A stretch of DNA of 63,616 nt from Pseudoalteromonas sp. G4 (lineage in GTDB: Bacteria > Pseudomonadota > Gammaproteobacteria > Enterobacterales > Alteromonadaceae): positions 1 to 63,616 of the forward strand of contig NZ_JAPEHW010000015.1 in NCBI RefSeq assembly GCF_028875915.1. The letters are read 5' to 3'. The notes beneath the pieces are model-generated. The model worked only from the letters and a program-made list of their open reading frames with translations. It searched no databases and was not told where the DNA came from. Below, piece by piece: positions 46,765 through 57,565 of this stretch. A program made the position numbers and the translations under genes. Position 1 is the first letter of the stretch. Every line of letters begins with the position of its first letter.

Positions 46765-48264
46765 ATGGCAAAAGAAATACTTTTGGTGGCAGAAGCTGTT
46801 TCGAATGAAAAAGCAGTACCACGAGATAAAATTTTTGAAGCACTAGAGTTCGCACTAGCGACAGCGACAAAGAAAAAGCACGAAGGTGATATTGATGTAC
46901 GTGTAAGTATCGACCAAAAAACAGGTGAGTACGACACGTTCCGTCGTTGGATGGTAGTTGAACCTCAAGAAGACGGTAGCTTAGAGCACCCATTCCGTGA
47001 AATCACACTTGAAGCTGCGCAGGTAGATGAACCTGAAATCCAGCTTGGTGATTTTGTTGAAGAACAAATTGAGTCAGTTAAATTTGACCGTATTACAACA
47101 CAAACTGCGAAGCAAGTAATTGTACAAAAGGTACGTGAAGCTGAGCGCGCACTTGTAGTTGAAGCATATAAAGATCAAGAAGGTGAGATGATCACAGGTG
47201 TTGTTAAAAAAGCAACACGTGATGCAATCGTACTTGATTTAGGTAATAACGCTGAAGCGGTTATTTATCGTGATGATATGCTACCACGTGAAAATCACCG
47301 TCCGGGTGACCGTGTACGTGGTTTATTATATTCAGTTAAGCCAGAAGCACGTGGCGCACAATTATTTGTGACACGTTCTAAGCCTGACATGCTTATTGAA
47401 CTTTTCCGCATCGAAGTGCCAGAGATTGGCGAAGAGATGATTGAAATCAAATCAGCTGCGCGTGATCCAGGTTCGCGTGCAAAGATTGCGGTTAAGTCAA
47501 ATGACAAGCGTATTGATCCAGTAGGTGCGTGTGTGGGTATGCGTGGTGCACGAGTACAAGCCGTATCAACTGAGCTTTCAAACGAACGTATTGATATCGT
47601 GCTTTATGATGATAACCCAGCGCAATATGTAATTAACGCAATGGCACCTGCAGAAGTAGCGTCAATTGTTGTTGATGAAGATTCGCGTTCAATGGATATC
47701 GCAGTAGAAGCGGATAACCTAGCGCAAGCGATTGGTCGAAATGGTCAAAACGTACGTTTAGCAAGCCAACTAACTGGTTGGGAACTAAACGTGATGACTG
47801 TTGAAGATATGCAGAAGAAAAGTGAAGAAGAGTCAGACAAGCTGATCTCATTATTCACTGAAGGTCTGGATATTGATGATGACTTCGCTCAGTTCTTAAT
47901 TCAAGAGGGCTTCTCTTCACTTGAAGAAGTTGCTTACGTACCTGTAGCTGAATTCCTTGAAATCCAAGGTCTAGATGAAGCGACAGTGGAAGAACTACGC
48001 GAACGTGCTAAAGCGGCATTAACTACGCAAGCACTTAAAACAGAAGAGTCTTTAGAAGGTGCAGAACCTGCAGAAGACTTACTAGGCCTAGAGGGCTTAG
48101 ATCGTCACCTCGCATTTGTAATGGCGAGCAAAGGTGTAGTTACCCTTGAAGATCTTGCAGAGCAAGGTGTGGACGAACTTGTAGACATTACTGAACTAAG
48201 CGAAGAACAAGCGGGTGAGCTAATCATGGCTGCACGTAACATTTGCTGGTTTGGCGACGAATAA
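46765..48264 (+). CDS. nusA: Transcription termination/antitermination factor NusA
   Basis: A 499-residue NusA with the N-terminal RNA-polymerase-binding domain, the S1 domain (about 135-200), two KH domains ([23 protein letters not shown] and [16 protein letters not shown] text, about 230-345) and two C-terminal acidic repeats (about 365-495). It controls pausing, termination and antitermination. The length matches the gammaproteobacterial form with both acidic repeats. It lies 35 bases after rimP and 24 before infB. Confidence 0.97.
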   Translation: MAKEILLVAEAVSNEKAVPRDKIFEALEFALATATKKKHEGDIDVRVSIDQKTGEYDTFRRWMVVEPQEDGSLEHPFREITLEAAQVDEPEIQLGDFVEEQIESVKFDRITTQTAKQVIVQKVREAERALVVEAYKDQEGEMITGVVKKATRDAIVLDLGNNAEAVIYRDDMLPRENHRPGDRVRGLLYSVKPEARGAQLFVTRSKPDMLIELFRIEVPEIGEEMIEIKSAARDPGSRAKIAVKSNDKRIDPVGACVGMRGARVQAVSTELSNERIDIVLYDDNPAQYVINAMAPAEVASIVVDEDSRSMDIAVEADNLAQAIGRNGQNVRLASQLTGWELNVMTVEDMQKKSEEESDKLISLFTEGLDIDDDFAQFLIQEGFSSLEEVAYVPVAEFLEIQGLDEATVEELRERAKAALTTQALKTEESLEGAEPAEDLLGLEGLDRHLAFVMASKGVVTLEDLAEQGVDELVDITELSEEQAGELIMAARNICWFGDE

Positions 48265-48288
48265 TTATTGACGGAGGTAAGGTAAATA

Positions 48289-50964
48289 ATGGCAGAAGTA
48301 AGTATTGATAAACTCGCCAGCGACATAGGTACAACTGTTGATAAGCTAGTACAACAGTTTAAAGACGCTGGAATTGAGAAATCTCCGTCAGATCAAGTAA
48401 CTGAAGATGAAAAAGCACAGTTATTAGATCATTTAAGCCGTGCACATGGTGGCGAAGGTACAAGCGCACCAACGCGCATGACGCTACAACGTAAAAGCAA
48501 AAGCACATTAAGTGTGCCAAGTGGTTCGGGTAAAGCGAAATCTGTACAAGTTGAAGTACGTAAAAAGCGCACTTACGTGAAGAAGAGTGCACTTGAAGAG
48601 CAAGCGGCTGAGCAAGCAGCAGAGCAGGCACGTATTGAAGCCGAGCAAAAAGCACAGCAAGAAGCAGAGTTAAAAGCGAAGCAAGAAGCTGAACTTAAAG
48701 CAAAGCAAGAAGCTGAGCAAAAAGCAAAAGAAGCGGCGAAACAAAAAGCGGCAACTGAAGCGAAAGCGAAACCAGCTGAAGCACCAGCACCAAAACTAAC
48801 TGCTGAAGCACCAGCACCAAAACTAACTGCTGAAGAAAAAGCAGAAGAAGAGCGTCTTAAGCGTGAAGCGGAAGAAGCAGCGAAGCGTAAAGTGGAAGAA
48901 GAAGCAAAGCGTGCTGAAGAAGAAGCTAAGCGCTTAGCGGAAGAAAACGAAGCACGTTGGAAAGCGGAAGAAGAAGAGCGTAAACGTCGTGAAGAAACGG
49001 CTGATTACCACAGCACTTCTTCAGAAGCTGCACGTCTTGCTGAAGACGAGTCTGATATGAAAGAAGAGCAGACTGCACGTCGTCAAGGCAAGAAGAAAAA
49101 GAAAAAAGAGGAAGTACCTGCACCTCGTGGTAAAGGTAAAGCTGCTAAGAAAGGCAAGCTAAAAGCACCTCAGTCATTGCAGCACGGTTTCCAAAAACCA
49201 ACACAAGAAGTAACGCGTGACGTTCGCATCAGCGAAACAATCACGGTAGCTGAACTTGCTTCTCGTATGGCGGTTAAAGGTACTGAAGTTATCAAGACCA
49301 TGATGAAAATGGGCGAAATGGTAACAATTAACCAAGTACTAGACCAAGAAACAGCATCACTTGTTGCTGAAGAAATGGGTCATAAAGTTGTATTGGTTAA
49401 AGAAAACGAGCTGGAAGAGAAAGTACTTTCAGATCGTGGTGCAGAAGGTGAGCAAGCGCCACGTGCACCAGTTGTTACTGTTATGGGTCACGTTGACCAT
49501 GGTAAAACATCAACACTTGACTACATCCGTTCTAAGAACGTAGTAGACGGTGAAGCCGGTGGTATTACACAGCACATTGGTGCATATCATGTTGAAACAG
49601 ACAACGGTATGATCACTTTCCTAGATACTCCGGGTCACGCAGCGTTTACTTCAATGCGTGCACGTGGTGCGAAAGCAACGGATATCGTAGTACTTGTAGT
49701 TGCAGCAGACGACGGTGTAATGCCACAGACAATCGAAGCGGTACAGCACGCGAAAGCAGCTGAAGTACCACTGATTGTTGCAGTGAACAAAATCGATAAA
49801 GAAGGCGCAGATCCAGATCGCGTTAAGAATGAGCTTTCTCAGCACGACGTAATCCCAGAAGACTGGGGTGGTGATGTACAGTTTGTTCATATCTCTGCGA
49901 AAGTAGGTACTGGTGTTGACGAACTATTAGAAGCAATTCTAATGCAAGCTGAACTTCTTGAGTTAACAGCTGTTCATGAAGGCATGGCATCTGGTGTGGT
50001 GATTGAATCACGTCTAGATAAAGGTCGCGGTCCTGTTGCTTCTGTACTTGTTCAATCAGGTACGCTTAAGCAAGGCGATATCGTACTGTGTGGTTTAGAG
50101 TACGGCCGTGTTCGTGCGATGCGCGATGAAGATGGTAAAGAAATTAAAGAAGCGGGTCCGTCAATCCCTGTTGAGATTTTAGGTCTATCAGGTGTGCCTG
50201 CGGCTGGTGACGAAGCAACAGTTGTTAAAGACGAGCGTAAAGCACGTGAAGTTGCACTTTACCGTCAAGGTAAGTTCCGTGATGTGAAACTTGCACGTCA
50301 ACAAAAAGCGAAGCTTGAAAACATGTTCTCTAACATGACCGAAGGTGATGTGTCTGAAGTGAACGTAGTACTTAAAGCAGACGTACAAGGTTCAGTAGAA
50401 GCAATCTCTGATGCACTTGTTAAGCTTTCTACAGATGAAGTTAAAGTTAAGATTGTTGGTACTGGTGTTGGTGGTATCACTGAAACTGATGCAACACTAG
50501 CTGCAGCTTCAAACGCAATCGTTGTTGGCTTTAACGTACGTGCCGATGTATCAGCACGTAAAGTAATCGATAGCGAAAACCTAGATTTACGTTACTACAG
50601 CGTAATCTATGACCTTATCGATGAAGTTAAGCAAGCAATGTCAGGTATGCTTGCGCCAGAATTCAAGCAAGAGATCATTGGTCTTGCTGAAGTACGAGAC
50701 GTGTTTAAGTCTCCTAAAATTGGTGCAATCGCTGGTTGTATGGTTACTGAAGGTCTTGTTAAGCGCAATAACCCAATTCGTGTTCTACGTGATAACGTTG
50801 TTATCTACGAAGGTGAACTTGAATCACTACGCCGCTTTAAAGATGACGTTCAAGAAGTTCGTAACGGTATGGAATGTGGTATCGGTGTTAAGAACTACAA
50901 CGACGTTAAAGTTGGTGACCAAATCGAAGTATTTGAAGTTGTTGAAGTTCAGCGTAGCCTGTAA
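48289..50964 (+). CDS. infB: Translation initiation factor IF-2
   Basis: An 891-residue IF-2, the GTPase that places fMet-tRNA on the 30S subunit. The N-terminal IF2_N module (about 1-50) is followed by a long Ala/Glu/Lys linker with repeats, a second IF2_N-like segment and the G domain from about residue 390: [13 protein letters not shown] (G1), DTPGHAAF (G3) and NKID (G4). Domains II-IV follow. The 5' part holds an exact 27-bp tandem duplication. It is downstream of nusA in the same operon. Confidence 0.97.
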   Translation: MAEVSIDKLASDIGTTVDKLVQQFKDAGIEKSPSDQVTEDEKAQLLDHLSRAHGGEGTSAPTRMTLQRKSKSTLSVPSGSGKAKSVQVEVRKKRTYVKKSALEEQAAEQAAEQARIEAEQKAQQEAELKAKQEAELKAKQEAEQKAKEAAKQKAATEAKAKPAEAPAPKLTAEAPAPKLTAEEKAEEERLKREAEEAAKRKVEEEAKRAEEEAKRLAEENEARWKAEEEERKRREETADYHSTSSEAARLAEDESDMKEEQTARRQGKKKKKKEEVPAPRGKGKAAKKGKLKAPQSLQHGFQKPTQEVTRDVRISETITVAELASRMAVKGTEVIKTMMKMGEMVTINQVLDQETASLVAEEMGHKVVLVKENELEEKVLSDRGAEGEQAPRAPVVTVMGHVDHGKTSTLDYIRSKNVVDGEAGGITQHIGAYHVETDNGMITFLDTPGHAAFTSMRARGAKATDIVVLVVAADDGVMPQTIEAVQHAKAAEVPLIVAVNKIDKEGADPDRVKNELSQHDVIPEDWGGDVQFVHISAKVGTGVDELLEAILMQAELLELTAVHEGMASGVVIESRLDKGRGPVASVLVQSGTLKQGDIVLCGLEYGRVRAMRDEDGKEIKEAGPSIPVEILGLSGVPAAGDEATVVKDERKAREVALYRQGKFRDVKLARQQKAKLENMFSNMTEGDVSEVNVVLKADVQGSVEAISDALVKLSTDEVKVKIVGTGVGGITETDATLAAASNAIVVGFNVRADVSARKVIDSENLDLRYYSVIYDLIDEVKQAMSGMLAPEFKQEIIGLAEVRDVFKSPKIGAIAGCMVTEGLVKRNNPIRVLRDNVVIYEGELESLRRFKDDVQEVRNGMECGIGVKNYNDVKVGDQIEVFEVVEVQRSL
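48778..48831 (+). repeat. Exact 27-bp tandem duplication in the infB linker
   Basis: Two identical 27-base units lie at 48778-48804 and 48805-48831, each coding EAPAPKLTA. They follow a looser array of 24-base units coding variants of EAELKAKQ at about 48660-48730. Both lie in the flexible linker, where length is not critical. Confidence 0.9.
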
Positions 50965-50993
50965 CTTTCACTTCAATAATTAGATAATTCTTT

Positions 50994-51013
50994 GGGGGCT
51001 TTATGCCCCCTTT
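50994..51013 (+). terminator. Weak terminator or attenuator between infB and rbfA
   Basis: A GGGGGC (50994-50999) and GCCCCC (51005-51010) stem with a TTTAT loop is followed by only three T. It probably lowers, but does not end, transcription into rbfA. Confidence 0.6.
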
Positions 51014-51057
51014 ATGCTATTTTCTCAAATAGTATTTAAGAGGAATAAGAAAAGTTT

Positions 51058-51456
51058 ATGAGAGAATTTTCTCGTACAGATAGAGTGGGTCAACAGATCC
51101 AAAAAGAAGTGGCACTTATTTTACAACGTGAAATAAAAGATCCACGTCTTGGTATGATCACTGTGAGCGCAGTAGAAGTATCACGTGATTTATCGTACGC
51201 CAAAGTGTTTGTTACAACGCTTAATGATCACGATGAAGAAAAGTCAAAACTGATCATGAAAATTTTAGGCGAAGCACAAGGCTTTGTTCGTTCATTACTT
51301 GGCAAACGCATTCGCGCACGTATCGTGCCTGAAATTAAGTTTGTAATGGATACCTCATTATTAGAAGGTATGCGCATTTCGAATTTAGTTGACCAAGTAA
51401 TTCGCGACGACAACGAAAAGCGTGGCGATGAACCACAAGAAGGTCAAGAAGACTAA
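51058..51456 (+). CDS. rbfA: 30S ribosome-binding factor RbfA
   Basis: A 132-residue RbfA, a KH-fold protein for late 16S rRNA maturation. Family text: [40 protein letters not shown] and [17 protein letters not shown]. The C-terminal tail is acidic. Its stop overlaps the truB start by one base (TAATG). Confidence 0.97.
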   Translation: MREFSRTDRVGQQIQKEVALILQREIKDPRLGMITVSAVEVSRDLSYAKVFVTTLNDHDEEKSKLIMKILGEAQGFVRSLLGKRIRARIVPEIKFVMDTSLLEGMRISNLVDQVIRDDNEKRGDEPQEGQED

Positions 51457-52400
51457 TGGGGCGTAGGCAAAAAGGTCGTGCAATTGACGGCATTTTACTG
51501 TTAAACAAACCAACCGGTATTTCATCAAGTAAAGCTCTGCAAATTGCCAAAGGCATTTATTTTGCGCAAAAAGCAGGGCATACCGGTGCACTTGATCCAC
51601 TGGCAACAGGCATGTTGCCAATTTGTTTTGGTGAAGCGACTAAGTTTTCACAGTTTTTGTTAGACACTGACAAAACCTATGTGGTGCGTGCTAAGTTAGG
51701 TGAACGCACTGACACGTCAGATTCAGATGGCGAAATTGTTGAAACTAAGCCAGTTAATATCACTGAGCAGCAGTTAGTTGATGCGGTGAAATCATTTGAA
51801 GGCGAATCGGACCAATACCCATCGATGTACTCGGCGCTGAAATATGAAGGCAAACCTTTATATTACTACGCAAGACAAGGCATCGAAGTGCCACGTAAAT
51901 GCCGTAAAATTAACGTGTTTAGTTTAACCTTAGACGAAGTTGATTTTGACAATAACGAAATTCAAATGACCGCTCATGTAAGTAAAGGCACTTACATTCG
52001 CACTATTGTTGACGATTTAGGTGAACAGCTAGGCTGTGGCGCACATGTGATTATGCTTCATCGCAGTGCTGTGGGTCATTATCCGGCTGAACAAATGATG
52101 ACGCTTGACGAATTACAAGCGATTCTCGATGACGCCAAAGCAAATGACATCACGCCAAGCGAAAAACTTGATCCATTATTATTACCAATGGATACCGCAT
52201 TACATGGCATGACAGAAGTGTTGGTAACCGATGGTCAGGCGAAAGCGTTTAGACATGGTCAAGCGGCAACCATGCCAAACCTACCTGATGGTGAGTTTAA
52301 AGTCATCCGTCAAAGCGACAACCGCTTTATGGGCATTGGCGAACGCAATAGCGATGGACAACTTAAATCGAAACGGGGTTTATCCAACGTTGACGAGTAA
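51456..52400 (+). CDS. truB: tRNA pseudouridine(55) synthase TruB
   Basis: A 314-residue TruB that makes pseudouridine 55 in the T-loop of tRNAs. Motifs: LLNKPTGISSS, HTGALDPLATGMLP with the catalytic Asp, YPSMYSALKYEGKPLYYYAR and KGTYIRTIVDDLGEQLG. The C-terminal domain (LFRHGQ-like AFRHGQAATMP) is present. Translationally coupled to rbfA. Confidence 0.97.
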   Translation: MGRRQKGRAIDGILLLNKPTGISSSKALQIAKGIYFAQKAGHTGALDPLATGMLPICFGEATKFSQFLLDTDKTYVVRAKLGERTDTSDSDGEIVETKPVNITEQQLVDAVKSFEGESDQYPSMYSALKYEGKPLYYYARQGIEVPRKCRKINVFSLTLDEVDFDNNEIQMTAHVSKGTYIRTIVDDLGEQLGCGAHVIMLHRSAVGHYPAEQMMTLDELQAILDDAKANDITPSEKLDPLLLPMDTALHGMTEVLVTDGQAKAFRHGQAATMPNLPDGEFKVIRQSDNRFMGIGERNSDGQLKSKRGLSNVDE

Positions 52401-52517
52401 ACAATTACTTGTAGTAATTTCAAATGCTGGTAGAATACGCCAGCTTAATCGCTTTGGCTGAATTAGTGATCGGCTAAAGTTTATTTAATTAACTCACTAA
52501 ATTATTGGAGTCTAACA

Positions 52518-52784
52518 ATGCTAAGCATTCAAGAAAAAGCTGAAATCGTTGCTAAATTTGCACGCGCTGAAGGCGATACAGGTTCACCAGAAGTACAAGT
52601 TGCACTTTTAACTTTTGATATCAACAAGCTTCAAGGTCACTTCAAAGATCACAAGCATGATTTCCACTCACGTCGTGGTCTTCTTCGCAAAGTAAGTCAG
52701 CGTCGTAACCTTCTTGACTACCTAAAGCGTAAAGACGTTGAGCGTTATTCAGCGCTAATCAAAGAGCTTGGCCTACGTCGCTAA
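52518..52784 (+). CDS. rpsO: 30S ribosomal protein S15
   Basis: An 88-residue S15 with the family text [32 protein letters not shown] and LDYLKRKD. The start is an ATG after TTGGAG. The 117-base gap after truB contains room for its own promoter. S15 usually binds its own mRNA leader to control translation, which the sequence alone cannot show. Confidence 0.98.
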   Translation: MLSIQEKAEIVAKFARAEGDTGSPEVQVALLTFDINKLQGHFKDHKHDFHSRRGLLRKVSQRRNLLDYLKRKDVERYSALIKELGLRR

Positions 52785-52801
52785 TCACTTTGATTCTAAA
52801 G

Positions 52802-52824
52802 AAGGAGCCTCGGCTCCTTTTTTT
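52802..52824 (+). terminator. Intrinsic terminator after rpsO
   Basis: An AAGGAGC/GCTCCTT stem with a CTCG loop is followed by a run of seven T. It sits 17 bases after the rpsO stop. Confidence 0.9.
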
Positions 52825-53102
52825 GTGCCTAAAACTCATTAATACACATCAAAACTTTTTACTAAGAGTGTTAAAAAGCAAGCGATAGGCTGCTTTTTTG
52901 TTACACGAGACTACCATCTTTCTCGCTATGCAGTATACTAGCGCACGAGTTATAAAAGACATTGAATTTATTGTGCCTTTTTTAACTAAATAAACTGATG
53001 CCAATTGTAGTAGTTAATCGATTTTGTATTTGAAACTGCAAATACGATTACCTACTGTAATTGGTGTTATTCAAATAGTTATACATTTTAAAGGATTTTT
53101 TA
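52825..53102 (+). promoter_or_regulatory. pnp leader region with a second hairpin
   Basis: This gap between rpsO and pnp holds a second terminator-like hairpin, AAAAAGCA (52873-52880) and TGCTTTTT (52891-52898), followed by one T. The rest must contain the pnp promoter and long leader. In E. coli the pnp leader is cut by RNase III and autoregulated; no matching long stem is obvious here. Confidence 0.5.
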
Positions 53103-55244
53103 ATGCAACCAATTATTAAAAAATTTCAGTTTGGTCAACACGAAGTGACTTTAGAGACGGGTGCAGTTGCTCGTCAAGCAGATGCTGCAGTTATCGCGAG
53201 CATCGGTGATACAGCAGTACTTGTATCAGTAGTAGGTAAGCGTGATGCGGCACCTGGTCAAGATTTCTTCCCACTAACAGTTAACTACCAAGAGCGTATG
53301 TATGCTGCTGGTCGTATCCCTGGTGGTTTCCTTAAGCGTGAAGGTCGTCCAAGCGATGGCGAAACACTAACGGCACGTCTAATTGACCGTCCAATCCGCC
53401 CACTTTTCCCAGACGGTTTCGTAAACGAAGTACAAGTAATTGCAACGGTTGTTTCAATTGACCCAGAAATCAAGCCAGATATCGTAACATTAATCGGTAC
53501 ATCTGCAGCGCTTGCTATTTCAGGTATTCCATTTAATGGTCCGCTTGGTGCAGCGCGCGTTGGTTATATCAATGACCAGTACGTACTTAACCCATCAGCA
53601 ACTGAGCTAGAAACAAGTAAACTTGACCTAGTTGTTGCAGGTACTGAAAACGCAGTACTGATGGTTGAGTCAGAAGCTGAAGTGCTTTCAGAAGACGTGA
53701 TGCTTGGCGCGGTTGTATACGGCCACGAGCAATCACAAGCGGCGATTCAAGCTATCAAAGAATTCCAAGCTGAAGCGGGTAAGCCAGCATGGGATTGGAC
53801 AGCACCAGAGAAGAACGTAACACTTGCTGATAAGATTGCAGCAATTGCAGAAGAAAAAGTAGGCGCGGCTTACTTAATCACTGACAAAGTAGCGCGTAAA
53901 GAAGCGATTTCAGCTGCTAAAGCTGAAGTAGTTGAAAAATTAACTGCAGAATTAGCTGAAGACGAATCACTAGACGAGCAAGAAGTTGGTAAACTATTCG
54001 GTTCTCTAGAGAAGAAAATAGTACGTGGCCGCATCATTGCTGGCGAAAAGCGTATCGATGGTCGTGAACCAGACATGGTTCGTGCACTAGACGTAATGAC
54101 GGGTGTACTTCCACGTACTCACGGTTCAGCTATCTTCACTCGTGGTGAAACGCAAGCACTTGTAACAGCAACACTTGGTACAGAGCGTGACGCACAAATG
54201 ATCGACGACCTAACAGGTACTAAGACTGATCGTTTCATGCTTCACTACAACTTCCCTCCATACTGTGTTGGTGAAACTGGTTTTGTAGGTTCACCTAAGC
54301 GTCGTGAAATCGGTCACGGTAACCTAGCTAAGCGTGGTATTGCAGCAGTAATGCCAAGCCTTGAAGAATTCCCGTACTCAGTTCGTGTGGTTTCTGAAAT
54401 CACTGAATCAAATGGTTCTTCTTCAATGGCGTCAGTTTGTGGTACATCACTTGCGCTTATGAATGCAGGTGTACCAACTAAAGCATCTGTTGCTGGTATC
54501 GCAATGGGTCTAGTAAAAGAAGGCGACGACTTTGTTGTTCTTTCTGACATCTTAGGTGATGAAGATCACTTAGGTGATATGGACTTTAAAGTAGCTGGTT
54601 CATCAGAAGGTGTAACTGCACTACAAATGGATATCAAGATTGAAGGTATCAACAAAGAAATCATGCAAATCGCGCTTAACCAAGCAAAAGCGGCTCGTAT
54701 GCACATTCTTTCTGTAATGGATCAAGCAATCGACAAGCCAAGCGAAGAGCTTTCTGAGTTTGCACCGCGTATCTACGTTGTAAACATTCCACCTAAGAAA
54801 ATTGCTGATGTTATCGGTAAAGGTGGTGCAACAATCCGTGCACTTACTGAAGAAACTGGTACAACTATCGAAATCGAAGATGACGGTACAGTTAAAATTG
54901 CTGCAACGAACGGTGAAAGCGCACGCGCTGCAATCGCACGTGTTGAGCAACTAACAGCAGAACTTGAAGTAGGTACTATCTACTCAGGTAAAGTTGTTCG
55001 TATCGTTGATTTTGGTGCGTTTGTAAATGTATTACCAGGTAAAGATGGCCTAGTACACATTTCACAAATCAGTGAAGAGCGTGTAAACAACGTTGCTGAT
55101 CACCTGAAAGTAGGTGATGAAGTACAAGTTAAAGTACTTGAAGTTGACCGCCAAGGCCGTGTACGTCTAAGCATCAAAGAAGCGATGAAGAAAGACGACG
55201 CACCAACTGAAGCAAATGCTGAAGAAAAAGCATCAGAAGAATAA
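53103..55244 (+). CDS. pnp: Polyribonucleotide nucleotidyltransferase (PNPase)
   Basis: A 713-residue PNPase, the 3'-to-5' phosphorolytic RNase of the degradosome. Two RNase PH domains (about 10-215 and 315-545) flank an all-helical domain. KH domain [15 protein letters not shown] (about 560-575) and S1 domain [20 protein letters not shown] (about 622-640) follow, then an acidic tail. Normal length. A strong terminator follows. Confidence 0.98.
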   Translation: MQPIIKKFQFGQHEVTLETGAVARQADAAVIASIGDTAVLVSVVGKRDAAPGQDFFPLTVNYQERMYAAGRIPGGFLKREGRPSDGETLTARLIDRPIRPLFPDGFVNEVQVIATVVSIDPEIKPDIVTLIGTSAALAISGIPFNGPLGAARVGYINDQYVLNPSATELETSKLDLVVAGTENAVLMVESEAEVLSEDVMLGAVVYGHEQSQAAIQAIKEFQAEAGKPAWDWTAPEKNVTLADKIAAIAEEKVGAAYLITDKVARKEAISAAKAEVVEKLTAELAEDESLDEQEVGKLFGSLEKKIVRGRIIAGEKRIDGREPDMVRALDVMTGVLPRTHGSAIFTRGETQALVTATLGTERDAQMIDDLTGTKTDRFMLHYNFPPYCVGETGFVGSPKRREIGHGNLAKRGIAAVMPSLEEFPYSVRVVSEITESNGSSSMASVCGTSLALMNAGVPTKASVAGIAMGLVKEGDDFVVLSDILGDEDHLGDMDFKVAGSSEGVTALQMDIKIEGINKEIMQIALNQAKAARMHILSVMDQAIDKPSEELSEFAPRIYVVNIPPKKIADVIGKGGATIRALTEETGTTIEIEDDGTVKIAATNGESARAAIARVEQLTAELEVGTIYSGKVVRIVDFGAFVNVLPGKDGLVHISQISEERVNNVADHLKVGDEVQVKVLEVDRQGRVRLSIKEAMKKDDAPTEANAEEKASEE

Positions 55245-55267
55245 GTCGATTAAATAGACTTAGCGAT

Positions 55268-55297
55268 AAAAAAGGGGCTGTATAGCCCCTTTTTTTA
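55268..55297 (+). terminator. Intrinsic terminator after pnp
   Basis: A GGGGCT/AGCCCC stem (55274-55279 with 55284-55289), a GTAT loop, an A-run before it and seven or more T after it. Confidence 0.93.
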
Positions 55298-55338
55298 TGC
55301 TCTAATAGCAAAGAGGTAAATTTTAAGGATAGATTTTA

Positions 55339-56241
55339 GTGAATAAATTGAAACGGTTTTTTGCAACGTTAGCGATAGGCGCAAGCCTTGTTGGTTGTCA
55401 GGCAACAAATGAGACTGAAACGGGAGATCACCCGGTTGTAAACGTTCCATTTGCAGGCCCATTGCAACATGACTTTCGTAAAGAGTTGGAAATTGCCCGT
55501 ATCAATCAAGCACTAAATAATGTTGATATCACCACTGAGCAACGAGCTGGTTTGCATCATAAACGTGGCGCCTTATATGATAGTGTTGGTTTATCAACGC
55601 TAGCTCGCCTTGATTTTAACTACGCCTTAAAACTAAAACCTGATTTTGCTGAAGTGTATAACTTTACAGGTATTTATTACACGTTAAGCATGCAATATAA
55701 CCAAGCATATGAAAGTTTTGATGCGGTAATCGAATTGCTGCCCGACCATCAATATGCCTATCTTAACCGTGGTATTGCACTTTATTACGGTTCGCGTCCC
55801 GATCTCGCTGAACATGATTTAAAGAAATTCCTCGCAGCAGATAAAACCGACTCTTACCGTGCAGTATGGGTTTATTTAGCAACGCGTAAAGTAGATGCAG
55901 AGCGTGCATATAATGAATTAAAGCAACATGCAGTTGAACTTGATCAAACGCGTTGGTCTTATCAATTGGTGCAGTACTTTTTAGGCGAGCTTTCTGAGCG
56001 TGATTTATTGCTTAATCTGCAAAAAGATTTAACCAGTCATCGTGAATACCTTGAGCGTCTTTGCGAAGCTTATTTCTACCTTGCTAAAGATGCGGTATCT
56101 GAAAATAAGCCTTTAAAAGCTGAAGACTATTTTAATTTAGCAATGGCTACTAACGTTTATGAGTTTGTTGAATATAAATATGCACGATTAGAATTACGTT
56201 TACTTTATAGCGATGATCAAACACCTGACGAAGTCCAGTGA
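55339..56241 (+). CDS. nlpI: NlpI-like TPR lipoprotein
   Basis: A 300-residue lipoprotein. The signal peptide ends in the lipobox LVGC (C20), and several TPR units follow (RAGLHHKRGALYDSVGLS, AEVYNFTGIYYTLSMQYNQA and YAYLNRGIALYYGSRPDLAE). NlpI in E. coli lies directly after pnp and acts as an adaptor that brings peptidoglycan endopeptidases to proteases. The GTG start at 55339 follows AAGGAT. The stop overlaps the next gene's GTG by 4 bases. Confidence 0.93.
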   Translation: MNKLKRFFATLAIGASLVGCQATNETETGDHPVVNVPFAGPLQHDFRKELEIARINQALNNVDITTEQRAGLHHKRGALYDSVGLSTLARLDFNYALKLKPDFAEVYNFTGIYYTLSMQYNQAYESFDAVIELLPDHQYAYLNRGIALYYGSRPDLAEHDLKKFLAADKTDSYRAVWVYLATRKVDAERAYNELKQHAVELDQTRWSYQLVQYFLGELSERDLLLNLQKDLTSHREYLERLCEAYFYLAKDAVSENKPLKAEDYFNLAMATNVYEFVEYKYARLELRLLYSDDQTPDEVQ

Positions 56242-57320
56242 AGTGGTTAATTGTTGTTGTTTTAAGTAGCTTACTTTCATCAAGTTACTGTTTTAATGAA
56301 AAACGCCTATTACAGGCGTTTTCTGCTTATCCAAGCCAGCTTTATGCTACCTTAGCTCACTTTGCAATTTTGCCCGATGTTGTTAACTTTCGTGACTCAA
56401 CTGATCACCTTCGAGTGTATGCTAATTTTAACAACCCAGATGCAGAGGCTTTATTAGCACAAGCCTTTATTGAAAATGCAAGCCTCTACCAAAGCACCTT
56501 ATTAGCTGCGGGTAAAAATAGCTCGACGCTTGCAAAACGAAAGCTTGAAGATTACTTAAAATCAACAGGCCAATGGCCAGAAATTCAGAAGCTTCCTTGG
56601 TCACTACCCGAACAATTACACACTGAAGCAGCAATGTCGTTAAGACAGGCGATTGGAGACACAGCGCGTGAAGCATCCTTAATTTACACATCAAAAAACT
56701 GTGCTGAAAAAGTAATGCTAGTGGTTAGCGATTTAAGCAGTTTTAATCACGTTAAAGCGCTTAAAAAACGCTTTGAGATAACGTTTGATTTACCAATATG
56801 TTTAAGTGAACCAGTTTATTTTGATGCGACAAAGATTAAATGCTCAAATAACCCTAAAACACGTATTCGCTGCGTGTTAACCAACAATATGGTATTAGAG
56901 CGTTTTTCTTACGATAAATTAGCCTTCTTTAGTAAACAGGGGATTGCTAATGCCTTTGCAAATCAGCTGCATATGAGTTACTTGCAATCAGAGCGTGTAT
57001 TACTGCATGAATTAATGCACTTATATGGCTTTATAGACGAATACCCGCTAAAAAAAGCGCTGGCTCAGCGTGTGTGTAATGTTGAGAAGAAAACGCGAAT
57101 TGCCAAAAACATTGTGGTATTGCCAAATCCAGATAATGCAGCAGAGCGAATTTCTTTTGATGGGCAAGATTGGTATAAAACAAATACCTGCGATAATGCA
57201 AAAGGGCAGGCATATAAACCCGTTTCAATAACGTCAAATTTAGAGTTGTTAGACTTACCATTACCGAATTTGTATAAAACCTGGTTAACACAAGCAATGC
57301 TAAACGGTAACAACTTGTAG
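56238..57320 (+). CDS. Exported putative zinc metallopeptidase coupled to nlpI
   Basis: A 360-residue protein with an N-terminal signal peptide (about 1-18, ending YC or just after) and a zincin motif HELMHLYGFIDEY (H257, E258, H261, with D267 or E268 as possible third ligand). The HExxH...DEY pattern recalls M64-type peptidases, but the spacing is one residue shorter and I do not assign a family. The GTG start overlaps the nlpI stop (GTGA), so translation is coupled. It probably acts in the periplasm, perhaps with the lipoprotein as its adaptor. The only alternative is an inactive homologue. Confidence 0.7.
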   Translation: MKWLIVVVLSSLLSSSYCFNEKRLLQAFSAYPSQLYATLAHFAILPDVVNFRDSTDHLRVYANFNNPDAEALLAQAFIENASLYQSTLLAAGKNSSTLAKRKLEDYLKSTGQWPEIQKLPWSLPEQLHTEAAMSLRQAIGDTAREASLIYTSKNCAEKVMLVVSDLSSFNHVKALKKRFEITFDLPICLSEPVYFDATKIKCSNNPKTRIRCVLTNNMVLERFSYDKLAFFSKQGIANAFANQLHMSYLQSERVLLHELMHLYGFIDEYPLKKALAQRVCNVEKKTRIAKNIVVLPNPDNAAERISFDGQDWYKTNTCDNAKGQAYKPVSITSNLELLDLPLPNLYKTWLTQAMLNGNNL

Positions 57321-57565
57321 TTAATAGATTTACACGGTTTTTCAATAGTCTTTATTCACTATTTACACTATATTTATTAAAACCATGAAATGGCTCGTTT
57401 TGTGTTCAATTACATACGCTTAATCTAGACATGATAGTCGTTTCTAAAGTATAAATAGAAGAATGTATGCATAGCGCAATCATGCGCGGCTACGCAACTT
57501 ACTTGCTAGCATAACTCATGCTTTAACCTTGTTGTAAAAATAGGGAAAAGCCAAAGGATAAAACT

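Noticed and set aside
54621..54950. Leftward ORF of 109 codons inside pnp
   Set aside because: It is a shadow of the PNPase frame; highly expressed genes with biased codons often give such open antisense frames.
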